DNA of 59,874 nt from Methylococcaceae bacterium (GTDB lineage Bacteria; Pseudomonadota; Gammaproteobacteria; Methylococcales; Methylomonadaceae), in contig SPJM01000245.1 in the NCBI GenBank assembly GCA_006844585.1, forward strand, positions 1 to 59,874, given 5' to 3'. The translations under genes and the position numbers were made by a program. Numbering within the stretch: the stretch's first letter is position 1; every line of letters begins with the position of its first letter. This document shows positions 45,618 through 52,822 of this stretch, piece by piece. The notes beneath the pieces were generated by a model that saw only the letters and a list, made by a program, of their open reading frames with translations, was not told where the DNA came from and made no database searches.

Positions 45618-45633
45618 TGTCGCTTTTACGACA
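45618..45633 (+). promoter_or_regulatory. NifA upstream activator site for the nafY unit
   Basis: TGTCGCTTTTACGACA fits TGT-N10-ACA exactly and is nearly identical to the site upstream of nifE (TGTCGCCTTTGCGACA). It lies 94 bases upstream of the sigma-54 promoter. Confidence 0.85.
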
Positions 45634-45686
45634 TAAATTCCGATAAGGTTTGTTTATTACCCCACATTCAGCAGGTTAAACAGCAT

Positions 45687-45699
45687 TAACTGATTGATG
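45687..45699 (-). promoter_or_regulatory. IHF-type site in the nafY-unit control region
   Basis: TAACTGATTGATG fits the reverse IHF consensus YAA-N4-TTGATW except for the last base. It lies between the NifA site and the sigma-54 promoter, the expected position. Confidence 0.5.
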
Positions 45700-45726
45700 T
45701 GGCAATAAAAAACAAAGCTATAGAAA

Positions 45727-45742
45727 TGGCAAGCGATTTGCT
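45727..45742 (+). promoter_or_regulatory. Sigma-54 (-24/-12) promoter of the nafY unit
   Basis: TGGCAAGCGATTTGCT has GG (45728-45729) and GC (45740-45741) separated by exactly 10 bases. It lies 71 bases before the start codon of the first gene and closely resembles the nifE promoter. Confidence 0.88.
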
Positions 45743-45813
45743 TAATGTACTGAAAGGGTTGTGAATTGCTCTATTGCAATCACCGCCATTGTTGACACTT
45801 TCGGAGATTTTTC

Positions 45814-46383
45814 ATGTTGCTTGAAACTTTTAATGACCAGGGCTTATTGTTGATTACATCAGTAATAGGCGAGACTACGGAAACCGGTAAGTTTGCTTTC
45901 AGGGGAGATTTAGTACTGAAGGAAGGCGAATTAAGAGAGGGTTCTGACCGGGATCGTAAACCGCCAGAATTTGTAATTCATCAAGCCGTTGTTTTGTCTT
46001 CCGAACAATCAATGATTTTTGTCAGCGGATTGTTTTACGAATTGGATCAAATTGAAAAATTTGTCGCCAAGTATAAGGAAGCATTAACGCCGGAAACCGT
46101 GTTGATGTTTTATGTGGAAAATATTGACGCGAAAATGAAACTGGCTTACGAAGGCTTAACTTTTCAATTATTACCGTATACGGAAGGTATGATTTGGAAT
46201 GAATTACTGGATACTTTATATCTGGAAAAAAGTGATTTAAAAGGTCAATCTGCGGAAGATAAAGTGATGACTGTTTTCGACGCCGCCAAGGATTTTGATG
46301 TAAAAACCGACGCTTTGACCTTGGCGGCCGCTTTGGAAAAAACCATCATAGTTGATAAAGAACTGAGCACAGGCCCGGTATAA
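45814..46383 (+). CDS. Nif-regulated protein of unknown function
   Basis: This 189-residue soluble protein is not a family I recognise. Visible features are an N-terminal LLITSVIGETTETGKFAFRG, a central VSGLFYELDQIEKFVAKYK and a long acidic helical C-terminus. It has no signal peptide or cysteine pairs. It is the first gene behind a NifA/sigma-54 control region, followed after four bases by a rhodanese gene and then NafY. A nitrogen-fixation role is therefore likely, but the activity is unknown. Confidence 0.75.
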   Translation: MLLETFNDQGLLLITSVIGETTETGKFAFRGDLVLKEGELREGSDRDRKPPEFVIHQAVVLSSEQSMIFVSGLFYELDQIEKFVAKYKEALTPETVLMFYVENIDAKMKLAYEGLTFQLLPYTEGMIWNELLDTLYLEKSDLKGQSAEDKVMTVFDAAKDFDVKTDALTLAAALEKTIIVDKELSTGPV

Positions 46384-46387
46384 GGCT

Positions 46388-46696
46388 ATGAAAAAGTTTA
46401 AAGATATTTCCGCTGCAGAATTAAGTTCACAGTTAAGCGATGATGATTTTATGTTGCTGGATTGCCGGGAGATGAAAGATTATCGCGCCGGGCATATTGA
46501 AAACGCCATGCATTTACATGAAGGTCTGAAAGAGAGCTTGTTAAAAAATGGCGATAAAGGCAAGAAAATGATTATTTATTGCTATTACGGACATGCCAGC
46601 GAACATGTAGCGGAAATGTTTTGCGACTTCGGATTTAACGATGTATTCAGTTTGAGCGGCGGATACAGTAGCTGGAAAGAAAGTCTTTCAGCATAA
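46388..46696 (+). CDS. Single-domain rhodanese-like sulfurtransferase
   Basis: This 102-residue protein is one rhodanese domain: LLDCREMKDYRAGHIENAMH and the active-site loop CYYGHAS with the catalytic Cys, then DVFSLSGGYSSWK. Similar GlpE-type proteins carry sulfur as a persulfide. Within a nif-regulated unit it might supply sulfur for Fe-S or cofactor assembly, which is inference. It sits between the unknown gene and nafY. Confidence 0.9.
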   Translation: MKKFKDISAAELSSQLSDDDFMLLDCREMKDYRAGHIENAMHLHEGLKESLLKNGDKGKKMIIYCYYGHASEHVAEMFCDFGFNDVFSLSGGYSSWKESLSA

Positions 46697-46724
46697 CCTA
46701 TAACTCACTTTCAAGGTGGTAACT

Positions 46725-47435
46725 ATGGAACTTGATCGCGATCTTGCTTTGCGCATAGCGCTGGCTTCAAGAATTTTACCCGGCGTATCGGTCGGGGAAC
46801 TGGTCGAAATTTTACACCAGCGGGTAGGGCCGCCGTTAACCGATGATAAGTTAAAGGCGGTAACGGTAACCAATTTAAAAACCGGCATCGGGAGCCATGA
46901 CGGCGAAGAAGATGGTGAAGATATCGGCATTGGTTTAGAAAATATTAAATTGGCGGTACGCTATCTATGGGGGGAAGAGGCTGAAGATGAAAATATCCCG
47001 GAAATTCAAACTTATCAAGACGGTGAAATGGCGGACTCCATACGAGTGGCGGTCGCATCTAATAGCGGCGCCGATTTAAACGGTCATTTCGGTTCTTGTT
47101 TGCGGTTTTTAGTTTATCAATTATCCCGCAATGATATGAAGCTGATCGATATTCGTTCCACGATTGAGGCGGATGATTCCGATGATCGTAATTTGTTTAG
47201 AGTCAATCTGGTTGATGATTGCCAAGTCATGTTCGTGCAATCTATCGGCGGTCCGGCGGCGGCTAAAGTCATACGCGCCGATATTTATCCGATTAAAGTT
47301 CCTGATGTGATTGGAGCCGCAGATAAACTGAAAGAATTTCAAACCGTGTTTGATGCGCCGCCGCCTTGGTTGTCTAAGGTCTTGGGGGTTTCTGCAGAAG
47401 CTCGTAAGCGCTTTGATTATGCGGAGTCTGATTGA
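46725..47435 (+). CDS. nafY: Nitrogenase accessory factor NafY
   Basis: This 236-residue protein has an N-terminal helical domain (about 1-90, ELDRDLALRIALASRILPG, LVEILHQRVGPPLTDDKL) and a C-terminal NifX-like cofactor-binding domain (about 105-215, RVAVASNSGADLNGHFGSC, with the cofactor-binding His in NGHFG). This two-part build is that of Azotobacter NafY, the gamma subunit that holds apo-dinitrogenase and hands over the iron-molybdenum cofactor. ATG 46725 follows AAGGTGG. The in-frame GTG 46716 overlaps that ribosome site and is less likely. Confidence 0.88.
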   Translation: MELDRDLALRIALASRILPGVSVGELVEILHQRVGPPLTDDKLKAVTVTNLKTGIGSHDGEEDGEDIGIGLENIKLAVRYLWGEEAEDENIPEIQTYQDGEMADSIRVAVASNSGADLNGHFGSCLRFLVYQLSRNDMKLIDIRSTIEADDSDDRNLFRVNLVDDCQVMFVQSIGGPAAAKVIRADIYPIKVPDVIGAADKLKEFQTVFDAPPPWLSKVLGVSAEARKRFDYAESD

Positions 47436-47484
47436 TTTTGTTTTTGCTTTTTTACCGAAGCCCTTTGCTCTGTTTTCTCACCCA

Positions 47485-47507
47485 GCGTCAGTGCGCCATG
47501 CTGACGC
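47485..47507. repeat. Hairpin repeat after nafY
   Basis: GCGTCAG (47485-47491) pairs with CTGACGC (47501-47507) around a 9-base loop. There is no T-run, so it is more likely a repeat fragment than an intrinsic terminator. Confidence 0.4.
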
Positions 47508-47550
47508 CGGTTTGAAAGGCGCGCCGGGTGAACAAGGCGCCAAACTCACT

Positions 47551-48210
47551 TTAACATCGTAAGTACCTGAGGATGCGAAAATTGTCCCTGCCTCTTATCG
47601 GTTGAGTCAGCTGTTCAATTTTGTTGTATGTTGTTTGAGTTAGATCGTAACCAAAAGCGTTCATATTTCTGCTAAAGCTGTTATGATTATTTCTGCCGGG
47701 ATCGATTATGATAATTTCAGAAGTTTGTTTCGCATGTTGATGGATAAATCCTGCTAATAAATTAGCATGCCCCCTTTCATAAAGGAGATCACTACCGATT
47801 ATTAAATCAAATGCGCCCAAATTTGTTTTGTCATCTTCCCAACCTGTCCTAACAAAGGGTATCTTTCTGCCATTATTTAGATTAATATTTTCACGAAGAA
47901 ATTCTTCTGCTTTGGGATGATAGTCAGTTGTGGTAATATCTGCTAATCTAGTATTCAGCACCAAACTTGCTAAAGCGATGCCGCAGCCTACTTCGAGAAT
48001 TCTTTTTCCTTCTATTTCATGTTCAAACATGAGGTTGGCTAAAACTTCTCCAGAAGCCCATATTACGCCGAATAATGACCAGTTTGCTGATGAAATGCCA
48101 AATTTTGAAGCAATATGTTCAGGATCGGAAAATTGTTGTCGGTCGCGCAGTGTCCTAACATGAACATCTGTATTGCCAAACTCAAAAGTTTGATAGCGGA
48201 AACGCAACAT
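47551..48210 (-). CDS. Class I SAM-dependent methyltransferase (METTL21-like)
   Basis: This 219-residue methyltransferase has the SAM-binding motif ILEVGCGIALASLVLN, then TTTDYHPKAEEFLREN and FDLIIGSDLLYE. GVIWASGEVLANLM precedes the SAM site. The pattern resembles the lysine/protein methyltransferase group (METTL21/EEF-KMT) rather than small-molecule enzymes. ATG 48210 is preferred to GTG 48219 because AAAAGG lies eight bases upstream. The substrate cannot be told. It is convergent with the nafY unit. Confidence 0.82.
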   Translation of the reverse strand: MLRFRYQTFEFGNTDVHVRTLRDRQQFSDPEHIASKFGISSANWSLFGVIWASGEVLANLMFEHEIEGKRILEVGCGIALASLVLNTRLADITTTDYHPKAEEFLRENINLNNGRKIPFVRTGWEDDKTNLGAFDLIIGSDLLYERGHANLLAGFIHQHAKQTSEIIIIDPGRNNHNSFSRNMNAFGYDLTQTTYNKIEQLTQPIRGRDNFRILRYLRC

Positions 48211-48464
48211 TTTTTGCACCTTTTCGTATTAGGGAACGTAGAAGGCTCAATAGATGCAGTTTTGCTACGTAGAGGAAGCTATTGTAGGCTCTTCGCTAAC
48301 AAATTGATAGCTCTCAATTTTTTAGTCGTTGGCGTGGTGCGTTTCTAGGTGGTTTATTATGTTGTTTATAGTAAAATAAGTATTGCTAATATATATTTTA
48401 AGTTCGCGCCGGTGAAACCGATCTTAATATTTTTTTTATTTCACCAATCTGTAGAGTATAGTAA

Positions 48465-48671
48465 ATGAGTAAAGGTACAGTTAAATGGTTTAACGCGGAC
48501 AAAGGTTTTGGCTTTATCACACCTGATGATGGAGGAAAGGATCTTTTTGTCCATTTTTCAGAAATACAAAGTGCTGGTCAATACGCAACATTGAATGATG
48601 GTCAGCAAGTTGAATATGAAGTCGGGCAAGGTCAAAAAGGGCCTTGTGCAAACAAAGTAGTTGCAATTTAA
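48465..48671 (+). CDS. Cold-shock protein (CspA family)
   Basis: This 68-residue protein is a single cold-shock domain with RNP1 [10 protein letters not shown] and RNP2 LFVHFSEIQ, and starts [10 protein letters not shown]. It binds single-stranded RNA and DNA as an RNA chaperone. The 254-base gap upstream (48211-48464) holds no other gene and is partly the 5' leader, which in csp genes is often long and structured. No strong hairpin stood out there. Several hairpins follow downstream. Confidence 0.96.
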   Translation: MSKGTVKWFNADKGFGFITPDDGGKDLFVHFSEIQSAGQYATLNDGQQVEYEVGQGQKGPCANKVVAI

Positions 48672-48747
48672 GGATATACAGAACGTTGCTTTGCTACGGA
48701 CGCAGTCGTTTTTGCGCCTGCTCCGTTCAATGCGGTGTGAAAAAATA

Positions 48748-48860
48748 GGCGACCACGAATAAAATCGTTGTTGGGTGGTTGCCTGTTTCCTTAGAAACTT
48801 CAATTTTCCGTCTTACCGACATTTTCATTTGAAGAGCAAATGGATTTGTCGATAAGACGG
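48748..48860. repeat. Two large stem-loops downstream of the cold-shock gene
   Basis: The first is GGCGACCAC (48748-48756) with GTGGTTGCC (48775-48783). The second is a 24-base imperfect inverted repeat starting CCGTCTTACCGACA (48808-48831) and ending TCGATAAGACGG (48837-48860), with about four mismatches and a 5-base loop. No T-run ends either. They may form the 3' structure of the csp transcript or be a small mobile repeat. No gene was seen in 48672-48904. Confidence 0.5.
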
Positions 48861-48904
48861 ATTAGAGGTTTACAGCTGTCTTTCTTTTTATTCCGACATA
48901 TAGA

Positions 48905-49561
48905 TTAATGAACGGAATTTGATAAGGATACTGAGTTATTATTTCTTCTCAAATAAGCCATGCCAAAAACGCTTAAAGCCATCATTACAATCAGCGGCGC
49001 TTCCGGCACAGCTTGATTTGAAGCAGTAGGCGGAGAGGCGGCGGTTAATAATTGCCAATCCGATGCGCCGGACTGTTTAATAGATGTTTCCAACACCGCA
49101 GCGCCGAAATTTTCATACCAAAACATTTCAACATTATGAAGGCCTGCGCTTAAATTCATGGAGCCGGTATTGAGCGTCGGCGCATGAGGCCCGGGATTAA
49201 TGATCGTTTCCACTCCATCAATAAGCAGTTGAAAACCGTCATCCGACCAACTGGCAAAGTCATATAAGCCTGATTGAGCGATTTCAAATTGCCCGGTGAT
49301 ATGTGCCGCAAAGGTTTCAGTATGCGCCACAGGCCATAAATTTTCATTTCCGAAAAAGCCTTTGACGCCCCAGTCTGAAAAGTTAATTACATTATATTGA
49401 TGCGTACTGGTTGGGCTGTTTGTGTCAACATAGCTCCTCAATTGATCGGTATGGTGAAAAGAACGGTTAGTATCGTAGATTTCAACGATAAATGAAGCCC
49501 GCGCATTGAATGATAGAATCAATAAGGCGGTTATGAACGCCATCGGTTTAAGATGATACAT
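48905..49561 (-). CDS. PEP-CTERM-type secreted protein with PA14-like domain
   Basis: This 218-residue protein has a signal peptide (MAFITALLILSFNARA region). A central beta domain resembles PA14/GLEYA modules (SGLYDFASWSDDGFQLLIDG and GLHNVEMFWYENFGAAVLE). The C-terminal sorting signal is VPEAPLIVMMALSVFGMAYLRR, a PEP-CTERM variant with a hydrophobic helix and an Arg-rich end. Such proteins are processed by exosortase and linked to exopolysaccharide. The exosortase gene is not in the window. Confidence 0.82.
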   Translation of the reverse strand: MYHLKPMAFITALLILSFNARASFIVEIYDTNRSFHHTDQLRSYVDTNSPTSTHQYNVINFSDWGVKGFFGNENLWPVAHTETFAAHITGQFEIAQSGLYDFASWSDDGFQLLIDGVETIINPGPHAPTLNTGSMNLSAGLHNVEMFWYENFGAAVLETSIKQSGASDWQLLTAASPPTASNQAVPEAPLIVMMALSVFGMAYLRRNNNSVSLSNSVH

Positions 49562-49785
49562 AAGGATTATTTCTCCTAGAGTTAAAGTTAATTTAAGTTT
49601 ATTAGGCTTTTACGTCTAACACTTTTATTCAGTTCGCATTCTCTTAACGGTAAGTTTGTATTTGTTCACAGTTATTACTTTTTTTCGCAGACAAAACTGA
49701 CATGACAGCCTATAGAAAACCGCAACTGTGGCCGTGCGAAGTATATAATGAGCGTTTTTTAGCCGACTCTTAAATCACTATTGCC

Positions 49786-50199
49786 ATGAGCATTCAATCT
49801 TTTCTACTCAAATCTATTATCAATTTAACGCCCAATTTTATGATTATTTGGGTATCGAATATCGTGCTGAAAGGTATTGCGGAATTATTGGAGTTTCGCT
49901 TCGATATTGATCAGCGTTCTCTTTATGTTCAAACCCAACTCTATGGCGAAGAAGGCACTATAGAAGTTTTATTGGAGGATTTTGCCGTTTTTAATGATGG
50001 CGATAGTTATCGTTTTATTCTTCATCACGCCAGTTCGGATCGCCCGTGGTTAAACAATATTTTGGCGAAAGTGATTGGTAGGGCCTGGAAAATACCGGCA
50101 TTGCCACAGTTTTCAGCGCAACTGGATGTTCTGGTTGAACTGTTCAAAGCCAAACCGGCGGAGTTGCCGACTGAAAGTTCTGATTCAAATAATGAGTAA
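49786..50199 (+). CDS. Conserved protein of unknown function
   Basis: This 137-residue protein has an N-terminal hydrophobic stretch (about 12-30, LTPNFMIIWVSNIVLKG) and a beta-rich core (LEFRFDIDQRSLYVQTQLYG, VLLEDFAVFNDGDSYRFILH). It ends in a polar tail. It is not a family I can name. It precedes a TonB-dependent receptor gene by 50 bases, but no functional link is evident. Confidence 0.65.
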   Translation: MSIQSFLLKSIINLTPNFMIIWVSNIVLKGIAELLEFRFDIDQRSLYVQTQLYGEEGTIEVLLEDFAVFNDGDSYRFILHHASSDRPWLNNILAKVIGRAWKIPALPQFSAQLDVLVELFKAKPAELPTESSDSNNE

Positions 50200-50249
50200 T
50201 ATTGCTATCTGAATTCGACAATTCGATAGGTCTTGACTATCTTTATTGA

Positions 50250-52157
50250 ATGATGCGATTCAAAAAATCAGCTTGTAAATTAACTCAACAAGCTAAATTG
50301 TTTATTTTATTTATTTGGCTTAGCTTGTGTTCTTTGACTCAGGCTGAGACGGAAAATGTCGATTATTCCGAATCTGATCAGGAATTATTAGATGAGTTAA
50401 TGGCGATAGTCGATGAAAGCACCGCGATTGCTACGCAAACGCGGATGAACGCCAACTCTGTACCGGGCATCGTTTCAGTTCTGGATGGCGCGGAAATGGA
50501 GTCATTGGGAATGCGTAGCGTATGGGATGCGCTATCTTGGGTGCCGGGGCTGATGACGACTCGCGATGGCTCCGGCATTTCCCTGACGGCCAGAGGCTTA
50601 AGTTTTCCGTTTAGCTCAGGGAATATCAAGGTATTGTTGAATTCCAAGTCAATGAGCCAGGAGAGTTCCGGCATCAACAGCACTATTTTACAAATTCCAA
50701 TTGAGCAGGTGGAAAGAATAGAGGTCGTGCGTGGGCCGGGCGCTGTTGTTTATGGCGATAACGCTTTCATGGGGCTGGTTAATATTATTACCAAAAGCGA
50801 TGAAAACCGGGTGTTTTCTCGATTTGAAAGCAACGGCGCTATCGCCGGCGGCGCTAACGGCGTTTATCTTGATGAACGCAACAAAGTAAAAGTTGCTGCA
50901 AATGTTTACGCTTTTGATCATCAATCCGCAACAACGCCGAATGACAGATTTGCCTCAGAAGATAGGCAATTCGGGGTGTTTTCCTTGCAATACAAAGATC
51001 TGGCGATATCCGCGCAGTCTTATCATCGCGACTATGATCTCAGAGATAGAAACAAAATTCGCGAGGGCAGCGATGCTATTACTTTGCAGCAGAGCTGGGC
51101 TTTTTCAAATGAACTTAAAAGCGATTGGTCGTTCGCTTATTCACAAAATGATTATCAGTTGGAACGGAATGACTTTTCAGGCAATCGTTTCGAAGGCGGC
51201 GTCGATTTACATTGGTCAGGGTGGCGGTCACACCAGTTTTGGTTGAAGTTTTCTTATGTCGATGAACATATTGATCAGGCGCGTATGCAAAGGGCGAGGC
51301 CGTCGCAATTTAATCGTCCGCCGCCGCCGCTGCGATTGAATGATGTGACGCGAACGTATTACAGTATCAGTTTACAGGATCAATTTGAGGTGACTGAAGA
51401 CTTGACGATTACCGCCAGCCTACGGTTTGATCATCGCGATGATATAAAAGAAGACTTTTTCACACCGAGGGTTTCCGCCGTTTGGCGTATTAATGATGAG
51501 CATATACTGAAAGCTCAGTATGCCGAGGGTTTTCGCGCGCCTACTTTTTTTGAATTCTATCCCAATCCTCAGCATAATTTGAATCAGGAAACCATTGAAA
51601 CCACCGAGTTAAGCTATATCCATCATCAGGCGAATTACACGGGCAAGGTGGTGTTTTTCTATTCCCATATCGACAATATGATTTATCCGTTTCGCGAACG
51701 TTTCAATAATGATAAAGAAGCCGAAAGTTTCGGCGTGGAATTAGAGTGGATGCAGCAATTGACGCCCTATTTCAAATGGCAGGCGAATGTCTCTTATGTG
51801 GATTCGTGGGATACCCGGAATCGCAATAACAGCCGCTCAGGCGACCCGACGGCGGCAAGCTGGTTAAGTAATATCGCTTTATTTTATAAGCCGATGGAAA
51901 AAATCATGATCACCGCCCGCTGGAATTACGTCGGCGAACGCAATAATTCTACGACGGATGTGGACGCAGTGCATCGCTTGGACTTAACTCTCAATGCGAC
52001 TGATTTATTTGATTCAGGGTTTTCTTTAAAACTCGGCGTCAATAATCTATTCAGCGATCAACGTCATCATTTGCTTAATTTACCGGTAAGCGGCGCAACA
52101 TTATTGGATTATGGCAATCAAGCCGATGTATGGTTGCAATTGTCTTATAAACATTAA
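50250..52157 (+). CDS. TonB-dependent outer-membrane receptor
   Basis: This 635-residue protein has a signal peptide ending near QAE and a plug domain (about 60-190: SVPGIVSVLDGAEMESLG, RVERIEVVRGPGAVVYGDN-like segment with VVRGPGAVVYGDNAF). A 22-strand barrel follows, ending in an aromatic-containing strand (QADVWLQLSYKH). It resembles vitamin B12/colicin-receptor-like plugs. Cargo is unknown. It is followed by a small periplasmic protein and a hybrid kinase, a conserved receptor-regulator arrangement rather than a plain transporter. Confidence 0.9.
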   Translation: MMRFKKSACKLTQQAKLFILFIWLSLCSLTQAETENVDYSESDQELLDELMAIVDESTAIATQTRMNANSVPGIVSVLDGAEMESLGMRSVWDALSWVPGLMTTRDGSGISLTARGLSFPFSSGNIKVLLNSKSMSQESSGINSTILQIPIEQVERIEVVRGPGAVVYGDNAFMGLVNIITKSDENRVFSRFESNGAIAGGANGVYLDERNKVKVAANVYAFDHQSATTPNDRFASEDRQFGVFSLQYKDLAISAQSYHRDYDLRDRNKIREGSDAITLQQSWAFSNELKSDWSFAYSQNDYQLERNDFSGNRFEGGVDLHWSGWRSHQFWLKFSYVDEHIDQARMQRARPSQFNRPPPPLRLNDVTRTYYSISLQDQFEVTEDLTITASLRFDHRDDIKEDFFTPRVSAVWRINDEHILKAQYAEGFRAPTFFEFYPNPQHNLNQETIETTELSYIHHQANYTGKVVFFYSHIDNMIYPFRERFNNDKEAESFGVELEWMQQLTPYFKWQANVSYVDSWDTRNRNNSRSGDPTAASWLSNIALFYKPMEKIMITARWNYVGERNNSTTDVDAVHRLDLTLNATDLFDSGFSLKLGVNNLFSDQRHHLLNLPVSGATLLDYGNQADVWLQLSYKH

Positions 52158-52237
52158 GGAACGTGAATTTGAGTTTATTTAATAATGCATAGATTTTTTG
52201 TCGCCATTTTCAAAGGTTGGGCCAAGCTGAATTTGTT

Positions 52238-52822
52238 ATGAAAGCAGGGAAGCGTTATTGGCTCACATTTCTGCTGTTGAGTTTGCTGGCTGTTAATCAA
52301 TTGTGGGCATTTGATCAAAAACAACAGCGCATAAACAGTATAGGATTAAAGTTATTTCGTAGTCTGTTGGCTTCAGATTTAGATATTGACGCAAAAATCG
52401 GCGCTGACCGGCAATTGTCCATTTTGTTTATTTATGCGCGCGAACAGGCAATGGCCAAACAATTAGCGGACGATTTTTTAAAAATCGGTAAACAACCCAA
52501 GCAAGGCAAGATTCATCAGATTCCGGTTTCGGCGACCGCTGTTTCCGCCAGTGATTTAGAGATGGCTTTGCAACAACGCATAGCCGGGGTATTCATTGTG
52601 GATCAAATGACCGAGCGCCAATTAGTCAAGGTGATCGATTATGCTCGTAGCAAGCGTATCGTGGTTTTTTCACCTTATCCCGGCGATGTTCAGGCGGGGG
52701 TCGCTGCAGGTTTGGATATTGGGGTGAAGGTGAGGCCTTTCCTCAACATGTCGGCGTTACAAGCATCCGGCTTGAATATCAAAAAACTGTTCATCAAAGT
52801 GTCAAAGCGCTATGAAGACTAA
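52238..52822 (+). CDS. YfiR-like (DUF4154) periplasmic protein
   Basis: This 194-residue protein has a signal peptide (MKAGKRYWLTFLLLSLLAV, cleavage near WAF). The body has alternating strands and helices and ends with VRPFLNMSALQASGLNIKKLFIKV (here in two pieces), which resembles the end of DUF4154/YfiR proteins. YfiR-type proteins are periplasmic brakes on inner-membrane signalling enzymes. It lies between a TonB-dependent receptor and a hybrid kinase whose start it overlaps by 11 bases. ATG 52238 is chosen because the signal peptide starts there. Confidence 0.7.
   Translation: MKAGKRYWLTFLLLSLLAVNQLWAFDQKQQRINSIGLKLFRSLLASDLDIDAKIGADRQLSILFIYAREQAMAKQLADDFLKIGKQPKQGKIHQIPVSATAVSASDLEMALQQRIAGVFIVDQMTERQLVKVIDYARSKRIVVFSPYPGDVQAGVAAGLDIGVKVRPFLNMSALQASGLNIKKLFIKVSKRYED

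Noticed and set aside
36472-47435. Complete nitrogenase locus
   Set aside because: nifH, nifD, nifK, nifB and nifA are not present. Only cofactor assembly, ferredoxins and accessory genes are seen.
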